Below, piece by piece: positions 42,150-52,745 of a DNA stretch of 64,000 nucleotides (position 1 is the stretch's first letter; each line of letters opens with the position of its first letter). The notes beneath the pieces are model-generated. The model saw only the letters and a program-made list of their open reading frames with translations, had not been told where the DNA came from and did not search any database. The position numbers and the translations under genes were made by a program. Source of the DNA: Sorex araneus (taxonomy: Eukaryota; Chordata; Mammalia; Eulipotyphla; Soricidae); assembly GCF_027595985.1 (NCBI RefSeq), contig NC_073304.1, positions 141,120,925 to 141,184,924 on the forward strand, written 5' to 3'.

Positions 42150-44475
42150 CTAAAATGACTGCTGGCATCAGAAGCATACATCAAAGACCTCATGGTGCAA
42201 GCATAGAAGATCAAGTTTGATGTCATTGTATTGACCGAGATGAGAAGGCATCAAACACATCACGCCATTTTCAACACTGGAGAACTATTTCTTGGAACAT
42301 GCGACAGTAGAGGCACTGGTGGTGTTGGTGTCCTAGTCAACAGAACTTGGCCATGAGCATTGATTTGTTCAAATGCCTAACAACCCAAATCGGACGCTTA
42401 TGTTTGAATAGATGTGGCTCATTGCCGTCAGTTTCTATCTTTGTGTCTACACACCAACATCCAACTATGACGAAGAAATTGAGAAGTTCTACTTGAAGCT
42501 GGAGAAGTTCTATAAAGAAGACAACACCTTTTACAAGGTCATTGTCCATAATTTTAATGCCAAGATAGGACCTAGAAGGTCACCCGAAGAATTCCACATC
42601 CCACATCGGGACCCACCACCTAGAATGGAACGAACAGGGTGAGAGACTGTCTGAGTTCATCATGTTAACCAAGACCATCCATGGTAACTCGCAGTTCCAG
42701 AAGGCCGAATCTAAACATTGGATGTGGGAGTCTCCTGGTGGACAGTTCCACAACAAAATTGACCACATCATATTCAATCCACAGTTTTGCCTGACGTATG
42801 TCATTGTTTTCCCAAAATTTCAAACAGTATCAGACTACCGTCTCCTTTGTGCAAAATTCTATTTCATGGAGTGGGGAAAAAGGGCTGCAAAGTTTAAGAA
42901 GAGAACTCCCAGAACGACCACCAACTGGGAGCTCTTTGGCACTGTTGCAGCAATATGGGAAGATGCCATCATTGACATTGACGAGGAATACAATTGATGA
43001 GGAATACGAATAAGATAGGTTCAGCACCTCTGTGATTGTGCAAGGAATGCAGAGAGAGAGAAAGCCACAAAAAGTCACCTGTCTTTGGAAACTCTCGAGC
43101 TCATTCGCCAATGTGCTCTGTCGCGAGTCTCAGGCAATTACAAGCTAACATCCGAGCTCGCAACACTGAGCAGAGAAGCAATAAAGGAAGATCTCAAAGA
43201 GAGAAGAGCAGCAGTATTGGCCAATGCAGCAGAAGCTGGGAAAAGTATTCACAACACCCTCCTGTCCTTTGTCAACTATAAGACCAAGATGACTGCCTTC
43301 TGATAGATTTATCACATCTTCCAGAAGGGCAATGGGAAAGATTATCCATGATTTCTACTCAGATCTCTTTGATAGCCACATCCATCTGCCCATATACCAA
43401 ATTCCTCAGGATGGATATGTTGTTTCCAGTATTCTCCCTTCCGAAATCTGATATTCCATTTCGTCAGCCAAGAAGCATATAGCACTGGGTCCAGACAAGG
43501 TCAGACCCAAACACCTGAAGAATCTGCCGCCAGTACTCGTCAATACACTAGCTCAGCTCTTCACACACTACCTGTCTGAATGCAAGGTTCTGTCCCAATG
43601 GAAAACCAGCAGGACCATTCTGTTGTACAAGAAGGGAGACATCCATGACATCAGCAACTATCGCCCAATCTGCCTGTTGTCCGTTGTCTACAAGTTAGTC
43701 ATCCTGAATAGGATTGGCAGAACACTAGATGAAGGATAACCATGTGAGCAAGCTGGGTTCCGAAAAGGAATCAGCATGATCGACCATATCCACATGGTGT
43801 CCGAGCTCATTGAGGTTTCGCAAGAGTTCAAGATGCCGCTCTGTTTAATGTTCATTGATTTAAAGAAGGCCTTTAATTCTGTTGAGACTGAAGCCCTAGC
43901 CAAACAGGTTCAAATTCAGTACATCAGTATCCTCCGTGAGCTGTATTAAGGATTCATCACTGGGATCTCACCATTTTACAAGGAAGTGATTGTTCTACAA
44001 GGACATTAAGAGAAGAGTTCGGCAGGGCGATGCCATTTCACCAAAACTCTTCAGTACCACTCTTGAGAACATCATGCGACAACTGGAATGGGAAAGAATG
44101 AGAGTGAAGATAGATGGTCAGTAACTATACCACCTCTGCTTCACTGATGACATCGTTCTCATAACACCAAATACCAGTCAAGCGGCACGAATGCTGGCTG
44201 ACTTTGACCATGAGTGTGGAAAGGTCAGATTGCAGTTGAATCTCACGAAGAAAATGTTTATGAAAGATAGACTAGTTCCTAATGTTCCATTTGCCCTCAA
44301 TGGAACGAACATCTCTGAATGCAGCAGTTACGTGTACCTAGGTCAAGAACTCAATATGACAAACTATCTGGCACCTGAACTGTGCAGGAGGAAGAGAGTA
44401 GCGTGCAACGTCTTCAAGAGCATCGAAGAAGTGGTTAGGAGGATGAAGAACTCTGGCTCCAGGCACATCTTTTCT
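42150..44475 (+). pseudogene. RTE endonuclease-reverse transcriptase, N-terminal and RT part
   Basis: The protein nicks target DNA (AP-type endonuclease) and copies element RNA. Visible pieces: 'GTGELFLGTCDSRG'-like sequence (42280-42320), 'YTPTSNYDEEIEKFYLKLEK' (42450-42520), 'VIVHNFNAKIGPRRSPEEFH' (42540-42600) where the usual GDFNA is HNFNA, 'TIHGNSQFQKAESKHWMWES' and 'DHIIFNPQFCLT' (42670-42800). The RT part has 'YKKGDIHDISNYRPICLLSV' (43625-43690), 'MFIDLKKAFNSVE' (43850-43885, usual DSVE), 'VRQGDAISPKLFSTTLENIM' (44015-44075) and 'FTDDIVLIT' (44143-44168, usual FADD). Stops and frameshifts occur from the first codons ('QA*KIKFD'). It shares no recent coding potential. Confidence 0.88.
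44459..44475. repeat. 17-bp target duplication, left (L1 in RTE)
   Basis: CCAGGCACATCTTTTCT, identical to 45609-45625; both copies lie in RTE coding sequence. Confidence 0.95.
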
Positions 44476-45608
44476 TTTTTTTAAAATTTATTTATTTTTT
44501 AATTAGTGAATCACTGTGAGGGTACAGTTACAGATTTATAAATTTTCATGCCGTGTTTCCCTCATACAATGTTCGAGAACCCATCCCTTTGCCAGTGCTC
44601 ATTCTCCACCACCAATAAACCCAGCATCCATTCCACCCCCCAATCCTATCTCCCCCCACCCCACCCTGCCTCTGTGGGTGTTCTCTCTGTGTTTTGTTCT
44701 CTCTCTCCAATTGGGTGTTGTGGTTTGCAATAGGGTGTTGAGTGGTCATCATGTTAAGTCTCTAGTCTACTTTCAGCACGCATCACCCTTCCCCCACGTG
44801 GCCTCCAACCACATTTTACTTGGTGTTCCCTTCACTATCTGAGCTGCCTTTTCCCCAGAATGTGAGGCCAGCTTCCAAGCCATGGAGTCAACAGTCTGGT
44901 ACTTATTTCTACTATTCTTGGGTGTTAGTGTCCTACTCTGTTATTTTATATTCCACAGATGAGTGCAATCTTTCTATGTCTGTCTCTCTCTTTCTGACTC
45001 ATTTCACTTAGCATGATACTTTCCATATTGATCCACTTATATGCAAAGTTCATGACTTCATTTTTTCTAAGAGCTGCATAGTATTCCACTGTATAGATGT
45101 ACCAAAGTTTCTTTAACCAGTCATCTCTTCTCAGGCACTCGGGTTTTTTCCAGATTCTGGCTATTGTAAACAGTGCCACGATGAACATGTAAGTGCAGAT
45201 GTCATTTTGACTATACTTTTTTGCTTCTCCGGGATATATTCCAAGCAGTGGTATTGCTGGGTCAAATGGCAGCTCAATTTCTAATTTTTTGAGAGTCGTC
45301 CATATTGTTTTCCAGAAGGGCTGAACCAGTCGGCATTCCCACCAGCAGTGTAGAAGGGTCACTTTTTCCCCACATCCTCTCCAACAGCGGTTGCTTTTGT
45401 TCTTTTGGATGCATGCCAGTCTCTGCGGTGTGAGGTGGTATCTCATGGTTGTTTTGATCTGCATCTCTCTGATGATTAGTGATGTAGAGCACTTTTTCAC
45501 GTGCCTTTTGGCCATTCGTATTTCTTCCTTGGAAAAGTTTCTGTTCATTTCTTCGCCCCATTTTCTGATGGGGTTGGATGTTTTCTTCTTGTAGAGTTCA
45601 GCCAGTGT
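44476..45608 (-). mobile_element. L1 3' end, antisense, inserted in the RTE
   Basis: 5'-truncated L1 with poly-T on the plus strand at its left. The minus frame 44946-45548 (200 codons) is an open C-terminal ORF2 piece: '[20 protein letters not shown]', '[18 protein letters not shown]', '[20 protein letters not shown]', ending 'ALICGI'. It is cleaner than the corresponding part of the 22358-28006 copy, so it is a young insertion. Both sides have a perfect 17-bp target duplication. Confidence 0.96.
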
Positions 45609-45625
45609 CCAGGCACATCTTTTCT

Positions 45626-46333
45626 ACTACACCGTTCTTCCTACACTAACATAAGCCTCAGAATCCTGGGCCCTACAAAAATAGGATGAGAATGCTATTC
45701 AAAATAGGATGAGAACGGTATTCGGGTATCCCAAAGAGGAATCGAAAGAGCTATGCTTGGAATATCATGTTTCACTCAAGTGAGAGAAGGAATCCAGAAT
45801 TCCAACCTCTATTGACGATCAAGAATCAGGGACACTGTTTCATTTTCCAAGGCATTGAAAATCAGATGGGCTGGACATGTAATGTGATTTAGAGATGACA
45901 GCTGGACTAGAGCTGTTACCGACTGGATTCCACGGGATATCAAAAGAACTCGTGGCCGCCCACCTCCGTTTTGGTCAGACTTCTTCATCAATACCCTAAA
46001 TTAGGGCTGGTGCAATAGCACAGCGGGTAGGGTGTTTGCCTTGCACGTGGCCGACCTGGGTTTGATTCCCAGAATTCCATATGGTTCCCTCGAGCACCAC
46101 CAGGAGTAATTCCTGAGTGCATGAGCCAGGAATAACCCCTGTGCATTGTTGGGTGTGACACCCCCCCCCTCAAAAAATAAAGAACTAAATGAATGGTTTG
46201 AGGCTCTTCATGTTCTTGGAGTGAGCAGATGCCATTGGGCTACAGTAGCACGTGACAGGGACGAATGGAGACGTTATTGGTGCCTACTCCAGCAAATCAA
46301 TAAACAATGGGATGACAAGTGATATAAGTGATT
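45626..46333 (+). pseudogene. RTE polyprotein C-terminal part
   Basis: Continues the RTE reading after the L1: 'ESWAL' in the usual YASETWAF position, 'GVSQRGIERAMLGISCFTQV' (45724-45783), 'IKDQGHCFIFQGIENQMGWT'-type decayed text, then 'VTDWIPRDIKRTRGRPPPFW' (45917-45975). After the SOR SINE it ends 'NEWFEALHV', 'WATVARDRDEWRRYWCLLQQ' and a stop near 46318. The 3' untranslated part is very short, as usual for RTE. Confidence 0.85.
46002..46178 (+). mobile_element. SOR SINE inserted in the RTE
   Basis: 'gggctggtgcaatagcacagc', 'ggtgtttgccttgcacgtgg', 'gggtttgattcccag', 'gggtgtgaca' and an A-rich tail. Flanks AATACCCTAAAT (45990-46001) and AAAGAACTAAAT (46179-46190) look like a diverged target duplication. 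Removing one copy restores the RTE reading across the site. Confidence 0.93.
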
Positions 46334-46334
46334 T

Positions 46335-46765
46335 AATTATAAAGTTATTTTCTCCCTTCCCTTACTTTTGATGATGTTATTCCAGGGGATTCTGCATACT
46401 TGGTTGCAGCATACTCATACTTTTTTGTGGTGCTTGCTGAGCTGCGTACTTGAGTGGTAGTGCTTGCACATACACTTGTCAGAGGTTGCATTCATTTGGG
46501 TTGTAGTGTTGACCTCAGGGGTTGCTAGAGTGTGCTATCGTGGTCACACAGTGCTCTTTTGAGAGAATTTCAGTTTTGGCCACAGTGCTCTGACATCTTT
46601 GGTTGTGGTGCTTGCACACACACTAAGTTATGTGCTGAACATTTATTGTAGACCCAGCTGTGATGTCAGAGGTCCCAGATAACAGAGGCTCTGGGGTGGG
46701 GCTTATGTATGGGAGCAGCACTGAGGACCAAGCTCATGGACTTGCCCTTGCAAGGCAGGTAATTT
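46335..46765. other. Single-copy or old SINE-like sequence
   Basis: Repeated 'gtggtgcttgc' words (46428, 46459, 46603) hint at a degenerate tandem or SINE region; no gene. Confidence 0.35.
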
Positions 46766-46909
46766 TGATCTATGAGTCTCTGGTTTGTAATTTTTTCAAG
46801 ATTTTATCTCCCCACCCCCGCCCCCACCTCCCTGCCACAAGTCCCCTTGCACCTGCTGTTTTTCTTTCCTGGTTAATTTTTCCCAAGCATGCATCACCAA
46901 TCATGCCAC

Positions 46910-47035
46910 ACATTTTTCTTGTTTGCCTTGTATGTTGCTGTTTCTCCATTAGACTATGAGATCCAGGATAGCAACACAGCAGTGTTTGGCACATAGTAGG
47001 TATACTCAATAACTGGTTTAGGATGAATAAATGCC
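46910..47035 (+). mobile_element. LINE2 3' end fossil
   Basis: 'ttagactatgagatccagg', 'cagtgtttggcacatagtag' and 'ctcaataactgg...gatgaataaatg' follow the L2 3' end ('gtgcctggcacatagtaggcgctcaataaat'). Confidence 0.68.
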
Positions 47036-47404
47036 TCTCTCCAGTTGTAGATGTTTTCCTGATCGAGGTCTAACTTCTAACAGAGAGACTGTGAGGTCAT
47101 TCATGGGGCAATTCCTACAAACGAAGGTTTTATAAGGGTGTTGGGGGGGAAATGGGGCAAAGGAACAGAGATCACATATCTTCAGCATTGCCTTGAGTGT
47201 CTTGTTTATAAAACAGAACCATTATGAGACTGAAATCAGAAGGGAAGTGGACACGGGAGGCCTCTGAATGCCTCTCCCCTCTCCCGTGTATGCAGCCCCT
47301 AAAGAATCCCTGGCAGGTCTAGCCTCAAAATACACAACAATCAAACTCAGACTTCTTTCACTTATTGGAAATTGTGTGCTTCTGGAAAACATTTTGTCCA
47401 CTGT

Positions 47405-47582
47405 GGAATATAAAGTAACTAGCAGTATAAAATAAATTATCCAGGGCCTGCTACAGGGGCAAGCTTGGGAGGTGTTGGGAAAATTGAAAATAATGTTGGT
47501 GGGAAGGTGCAATGGTGGTGGGATTGGTGTTGGAACAGTAAATGTGATAAATCATGAACAACTTTATAAAAAATAATAAAAT
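47405..47582 (+). mobile_element. Type-2 composite element, truncated 3' end
   Basis: 'gtataaaataaattatccagg', 'ttgggaggtgttgggaaaa', 'ggtgcaatggtggtgggatt', 'ggtgttggaacagtaaatgtg' and 'ttataaaaaataataaaat'. Confidence 0.82.
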
Positions 47583-47584
47583 AA

Positions 47585-48049
47585 CAACAAAAATCCCATC
47601 TTCTTGGCAAGGCCTGCTGGACTCATTATTAGACTCTACATCCTTTGACATTCACCACTCCTCTGCTGCCCCACCCCAAGAAGCTGACATTCTCAATAAT
47701 TTCATTTCTGATGTTCACATTTGGCCCTCTGTCTCCCTTCCCTGCTTCTTCCCTTCCCAAAGGCAGGAAGATCTTTTTCTTTTTCCTTCCCCAAACATGA
47801 GAGCCCTGTGCAGAGCCCTGCGGGTGGGGGTGCTGGACTGGATAGTGAATGGGCGACGGGCAAGAGAAAGCTAAGTGCAGTGGGTTGTTTTCTTGGGAAC
47901 TGGACTGACTGTAGGCGACGTATCAGTTTTAGGATTTAGGTTGATAAGAGTCACAAGTACCAACACCAAGTGGAATAGATACAGCAGAGCGCTGCACCAG
48001 CGTATGAACCAAAAATGAGGCTCCAGTCCAGTTCAATTTTCCGCATCGG
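47585..48049. other. Single-copy sequence upstream of CpG island
   Basis: No repeat seen. GC content rises toward 48050. It could be proximal promoter or 5' flank of the CpG-island gene. Confidence 0.4.
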
Positions 48050-49450
48050 CTCCAAACAGGCCTCTATGCTCTCCACACAGGGACAGGCCTGGCTCGGACG
48101 CAGCTGGTCCCCGTCGGAGCCTGACCCCGACGTCCCGCGCTGCTGCCCGGCCTGGCCGTCTTTCTCGGGCCGAAGGTCTGGCAGCTCCGGGCAGCCGTCT
48201 CCCCGCCGCTCGGCTCCCGGGCCGGCCAGGAGGCCTCGCACGGGGGATGGAGCCCAAGCCCGGCGGGGTGGCCCTCGACGGTCCCTGAGACGCCTGGAGC
48301 GCGTCGGATCCGGGGGACTTCCTGCCGGCCCGGGCGGCGGGCGCGGGGGGAGCTCCGCGGGGCAGGGTTTCCCGGGAGGGGCCGCGGGAGGGGCCGCGGG
48401 AGGGAGGGGGGACGCTAGACAGGGTCTGGCGGGGGGGGGGGGCGGGGTGCAATGGGCAGGGTCTCCCGGGGGGTGGCGCCCTGGGGTGCAGGAGAGCACA
48501 CGGCCACGCGAGTCCGGGCCGGAGAAACTCTCTGGCCCCGCGGGTGCCCGCGAGCGCCGGGCCGTGCGGCCACGGGGTAAGCGCGGGGGCCGCGCGGCCG
48601 CACGGGCTGGGGGTGGCGGGAGCCGCGCCGCGCAGGCGCCTTCACCGCCCCCGTCCCACCCGCTGCTGGCGCCGGGGCTGGGCGGGGGTGGGGCGGGCGG
48701 GAGGCCACACAAAGCCCGGCCCTCCCCGCCTCCGGGCCCCAGGGCCGCCCCGCTCTGTCCACGGGGCCCCGCGCCCCCCGCCTCCGGGACCCGCGGGGAG
48801 GGCCGCGCGAGGTAAGGGGCGGGCGGCAGCGGAGACCCCACCCCTGCACCCTGGCAGGCTCCGGGGGCGCCCGTGGGGGGCGCGGGGTCCGGGTGCCGGG
48901 CGCCTTCCCTGCCGCCTCCTTCCACCGGCGACCAGCGGGAGAGGGCGCGGGGGCCGCGGGGAGGAGGGTCGCCGGGAGACGGGGGGGGACTGACACATAC
49001 CCCCCAAGTTCTGGGGTATCCTCGTCTGACCCGGCGTCGGGTGAGGGGTGTTCGGAGGTGCGCGCGGGGCGCAGTCGGGACCTGGGTCATTTTCTACCTC
49101 GGGGCGCCTCGCGGGCGGGACCCGGGGACCGGCCGGGCACTCGCTCAGCCCGGGCTCAGAGACCGCCTCCGCGGGCCAGGACGCAGCGGGCGGAGGACAG
49201 GAGTGAGACCCTCACGGGGTCCAGGGCTGTCGCCGAGGCTGGCGGTGGCGCAGCCACAGCAGGAGCCGGGAGTCCGGCCCGGCGGGGACAGGGTGCGGGC
49301 GTCTCCGCCCCCTCCGGGCTCAGCCTCTCTCACCCCCTTTGCTGCAGCCTTCACGAGCGCAGTGTCCACGCACTCACCACCCGATGCCCCTCGGTGGCCG
49401 GCGGGCACACCGGGTTCTCTGGCTTCAGCTTGAAAGCCTGTGGGTTTGTG
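48050..49450. promoter_or_regulatory. CpG island, probable host gene promoter/first exon
   Basis: About 1.4 kb is dense in CG dinucleotides and GGGCGG-type motifs, in contrast to the CpG-poor surroundings. It has no repeat signature. Possible 5' splice donors on plus are 'cacggg|gtaagcg' (48574) and 'gcgag|gtaagg' (48812). One on minus is 'ggtgagtgcg' (reverse of 49369-49378). The long frames on both strands (379 codons minus, 266 codons plus) are Pro/Arg/Gly-rich, without recognisable domains, as expected of GC-rich DNA. I could not identify the gene or strand. Confidence 0.8.
48350..48450. other. G-quadruplex-prone G-run cluster
   Basis: Many runs of three or more G, including tandem 'ggaggggccgcgg' units and a 14-G run near 48431-48444, in the CpG island. 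G4 formation is inferred. Confidence 0.6.
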
Positions 49451-50060
49451 ATCTAGAACTTAGAACTCCGGCTAAGGCTATCCCCGCCGGCTCTAAGAAG
49501 CGCCTCTCGGCTCAACTCTGAGCTTCTCGGGTATTTCCCCCCTAATCTACGCAGAAGAGGATGCGCACAGACCCCACTCCCGAAGGATCGCACTTTCTTG
49601 CCTGCCTGAGGGTTGCAGATGCTGTAGAGGTTTCTTAGGAACACGCTGTCATCAATAAAACGACTTTGAGCGCAACACAAATTCCAAGAGGAATTTGTAA
49701 ATATTGCAGCAATATTTGGCCACAGTCAATAATCTAGATGAATAGTACTTTAATGAAGTGCTTAAAAAAAATCAGCTTTTGAGTAAGACTTCACGATGAC
49801 CAAAATAATACTTTAAATAAAGACGAGCTGTTGGTGGGACCTTGCGTCATTGTACAAGTAAAGTTCTTTTCCTTTGCTTTTGGTTTTCCTGGTCCCCAGT
49901 GGCAGTCAGAGGCGACCGATGATGATGTATAGCCATACTTTATTATTTCAGTTCTGGAAATCTGACCTGGACCTCAGACACACAAGAGATGCATGCTCCC
50001 CTCCCCCCCACCCCGTGTTTTCTTTTAACTGTAAATCCCAGGTCACATTCAGAAGAATCT
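49450..50060. other. Single-copy sequence downstream of CpG island
   Basis: AT-rich with no recognised exon. 'ataaaacgactttgagcgc' (49655) and similar are not clear signals. Confidence 0.4.
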
Positions 50061-50215
50061 TTTTTTGGTTTTTGGGGGTTTTTTTGTGGGAAGTATGCAC
50101 ACCCAGCTGTACTCCTCGCTCCTGGTGAGACTCAGAATGGTGCCATATGTTGTGTCAGGGATCAAACCAGGTTTGGCCCAAGCACCTTACCTGCTGGTGC
50201 TGTCTTTCCAGGCTT
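50060..50215 (-). mobile_element. SOR-like SINE, antisense, diverged
   Basis: 'tttttttggtttttgggg', 'cacacccagctgtactcc', 'cagggatcaaaccaggtttg' and 'gtgctgtctttccaggc'. Confidence 0.75.
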
Positions 50216-50261
50216 GCGAGAATATTTTGACAAGTGTGTATAGAGATGTTATTTCCTTTTG

Positions 50262-50405
50262 TGGGGGTGGGAATGAGGGGAAAGGGGTGACCCTCATCGT
50301 GCTGAGTGCTTATACCTGACTCTTGGCAAGGCTCCAGACACCATATGTGTAGTTGGGGATAGAATTGTGGTTGGCGTCATGCAAGGCCCCTATCTCTCCA
50401 GCTCC
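50262..50405 (-). mobile_element. SOR-like SINE, antisense, diverged
   Basis: 'gggtgaccctcatcgtgctg', 'cttatacctgactcttgg', 'caccatatgtgtag' and 'ctatctctccagctcc'. Confidence 0.72.
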
Positions 50406-50469
50406 TCATTTTCTTTTTGATTCTGGTTAAAAAGAAAATGCTTCTAGGCCCTTCCCCATGCCACTTCCT

Positions 50470-50565
50470 CATGGTGCTAGAAGGATCAGGTGGTGCCTGG
50501 GATCAAATCAGGGTTGACTGCAAGTGAGACAAGACCTGAACTAGCTCTTTGGCATCTCTGGGAGG
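50470..50565 (-). mobile_element. SOR-like SINE fragment, antisense
   Basis: 'ggtggtgcctgggatcaaat', 'agggttgactgcaagtgag' and 'ctagctctttggc' suggest a partial old copy. Confidence 0.5.
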
Positions 50566-50569
50566 GTGG

Positions 50570-50980
50570 CAGGGACCCTGTTGAGTGGAGGTGGAGCTTA
50601 TGGGGAGGGACAGACCTTGCTTCCACCTTCTGGTTTAGAGGGCTCTGCGCTGGCAGCTGCAGGCCGGAAGAGCAAGACCTCAGTGTCCAGACACTGTTTC
50701 CCACGAACCACTTTGTCAAATAGGAAAGGAAACCACATCAGTGAGACCAACCCACTGTCAGTGCAGGGCACATGAAGGCTTGGTTCTGCAACAGTGTGAC
50801 CATTCCACTCTTCAAGCAAAGGGATAACTTGATTCTGGCCTTCTGTCCCCACTTAAGGTTGTCCTCTCCCTCTCCCAAGTCAGGAATCTCTGCCCATTCC
50901 AGAGAGGAGTTCCTCTCCTGACAGCCTCCGTACTGAACTACACCCTCTTATGTACAGAGGACACATATGAACCTGTTTTC
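50570..50980. other. Single-copy sequence
   Basis: Nothing recognised. Confidence 0.35.
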
Positions 50981-50981
50981 C

Positions 50982-51110
50982 TCCCCCCTCTCTTCCCCCT
51001 CCCCTTCCCCCTCTCTCCTCCTCTCTCCACCTCCCTCCCTCTTCCCCCTCTCTTCCCCTTTCCCTTCCTTCCTCCCTCCCTCCCTGTCTCCCTCCCTCCC
51101 CCTCTCTGTC
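50982..51110. repeat. C/T-rich low-complexity tract
   Basis: 'cccctctcttccccctcccc'-type repeats; the Arg/Glu/Gly and Ser/Pro frames are artefacts. Confidence 0.93.
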
Positions 51111-51111
51111 A

Positions 51112-51262
51112 TACTGGAATATGATCAGGTTTTCCTCCTGACTCTGCACTTAGGTATCATTTCTGGTGGGTTCAGGGAACTATATGGAGTGCTAGAGATC
51201 AATCTAGGTCAGCTGCCAGCAAGGTAACGGTCCTACCCACTGTGCTATCTCTCTGCCTTCAT
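51112..51262 (-). mobile_element. SOR-like SINE, antisense
   Basis: 'tgatcaggttttcctcctgac', 'ctgcacttaggtatcatttc', 'gaactatatggagtgc' and 'ctgtgctatctctctgcc'. Confidence 0.82.
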
Positions 51263-51307
51263 TTCTTCTCTTTTCAAGGGCACATGACATGTCTTAGTCA
51301 TTGGGCC

Positions 51308-51482
51308 ATTTTTTTTTCTTTTTGGGTCATACCCAGCAATGCTCAGAGGTTACTCCTGGCTCTGCACTCAAGGAATTACTTCTAGTGGTGCTTGGGGGAT
51401 CATGTGGGATGCCAGGGATTGAACTCAGGTTGGCTGCGTGCAAAGCAAATGCCCTACCTGCTGTACTATTACTCCGGTCCCA
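51308..51482 (-). mobile_element. SOR SINE, antisense
   Basis: Poly-T start, 'gggtcatacccagcaatgctc', 'ggttactcctggctctgcac', 'gccagggattgaactcagg' and 'gtactattactccggtccc'. Confidence 0.95.
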
Positions 51483-51569
51483 GATTGGGTCATTCTTTAT
51501 GTATACTCCCTATTACATTGAACTTGCCCCTGAAGAAATGAAGAGCTGAGTTCAAAATTTATAGCGACC

Positions 51570-51830
51570 ATGGGCCTGGGAGCCTGCACAGTAGGCAGGA
51601 GCACTTACCTCCCATGTATGGGTTTCTGGGTCCCCTCCCCAGCATGTCAGGCAAAACCCTGCAGTCTGAGCTCTGCCAGCATATCCCTGGGTGCTGTGAG
51701 TGCTCAGGGTGTGGTCCTGGGGGTCCCCAGCGCTGAGGCCTGAGCACCACCACATTCCTGGGTCCTGGCTTTGAACTGTCCTGCCTGTGTCCAGGTACTT
51801 TTTTGGAGGTCCAAACCCCAAACAAATAAA
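51570..51830 (+). mobile_element. Old SOR-like SINE region
   Basis: 'ctgggagcctgcacagtagg', 'gagcacttacctcccatg' and 'ggggtccccagcgctgagg' are reminiscent of SOR; strongly diverged. Confidence 0.4.
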
Positions 51831-51834
51831 AATT

Positions 51835-52640
51835 TAATCTCTTCTGGGTAGGGTTAGTTGTCTTATCCTTTGCCCAAAAAACTTGAAATGAGTTCTGGTT
51901 GGATCCTGACTCAGAACCATTGTTGATTGTGCCTCAGGGTACTAGTCCATGAATTTATTGACTGTTCTGGTATCCTCCAGCCTACAACCTGCTCTTTGAA
52001 AATAAAAATGTGCTTCCCAGGTCCATTTTTCCTCTATGAAAACCTTTCCTGGATCATATGTTTCTTTCAAGGACATGCATCATCCCCCACCCTCTCCCCC
52101 TGTCATTCAGCCTGAAGGCTTGTTGCCAGTCAGCACGTTCTTGGCCTGTCACCAGGTTTCTTCATAGTTTGGTTCCTAAGTAAAGGCTCCACATTACCTA
52201 AGGAGCCTTCATGGGTGCAATGTCATCTTGACACTGTGTTTCTCTTCTCTCTACATCCAGCCCTCCTAATGAGTCTCTGGACATCTGAGTATTGGAGCTG
52301 AGATGTTTTCCTGTCTTCCCTCTGCAGTGCTGGTAAGACACCCCCTTCAATGTCACTAGATTCTTTGGACATGGGTCACTTACTAGGAATAGGTAGGGTG
52401 CCCCCGGTCTACTCTCTGTGAGCTAAGGCCCAAGGCTAGGACACACCTTGAGTATTACTGCCTAATACTTAAGGAATGGGAGTTGAAAGAATGAACCAGA
52501 GTCCCCATTTGTAAATGCATTTTGAGTTGAGTTACAAAGCAAAAAGTATCTGCTTAGCAGATAGTCTTATTTGTAGCAGTTTATAAAGTGCATTTGAAGA
52601 TAGTATCAGCTGTTTCTGAGAACAGCTCATTTGGCTTGAT
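51835..52640. other. Single-copy sequence
   Basis: No exon or recent repeat recognised; possibly intron of the CpG-island gene. Confidence 0.4.
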
Positions 52641-52644
52641 ACAT

Positions 52645-52745
52645 TCATTGGTAGGTGAGGAAACTGGGTCCTGGAGAGGCTAGAATCCCAAAGCTGGAAT
52701 TAAACTTCAAGTCTAATAATTTTTCACTACCATCACCGACTTGCT
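52645..52745 (+). mobile_element. MIR-like SINE fossil
   Basis: 'gtgaggaaactgggtcctgg', 'agaggctagaatcccaaagc' and 'tggaattaaacttcaagtc' follow the MIR core ('gaggaaactgaggcacagagagg...gggattcgaacccagg'). Confidence 0.5.

Larger units (their letters stand above)
42040..46333 (+). mobile_element. RTE-clade LINE (RTE1_Sar-like), near complete but inactivated
   Basis: A single decayed polyprotein can be followed from the endonuclease start near 42150 to the C terminus near 46320. It is interrupted by an antisense L1 (44476-45608) and a SOR SINE (46002-46178). There is no ORF1, as expected for RTE. The 3' end is not poly(A) but 'gatgacaagtgatataagtg', a short degenerate repeat typical of RTE tails. 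Wording strongly recalls hookworm RTE proteins. I recall a 2019 Mobile DNA paper (Dunemann and Wasmuth) reporting such a transfer between nematodes and the common shrew. Confidence 0.9.

Noticed and set aside
47951..49090. 379-codon minus-strand frame across the CpG island (and a 266-codon plus frame at 48015-48815)
   Set aside because: Composition is Pro/Arg/Gly/Ala throughout with no domain. Several overlapping long frames exist on both strands, as expected where GC content removes stop codons.
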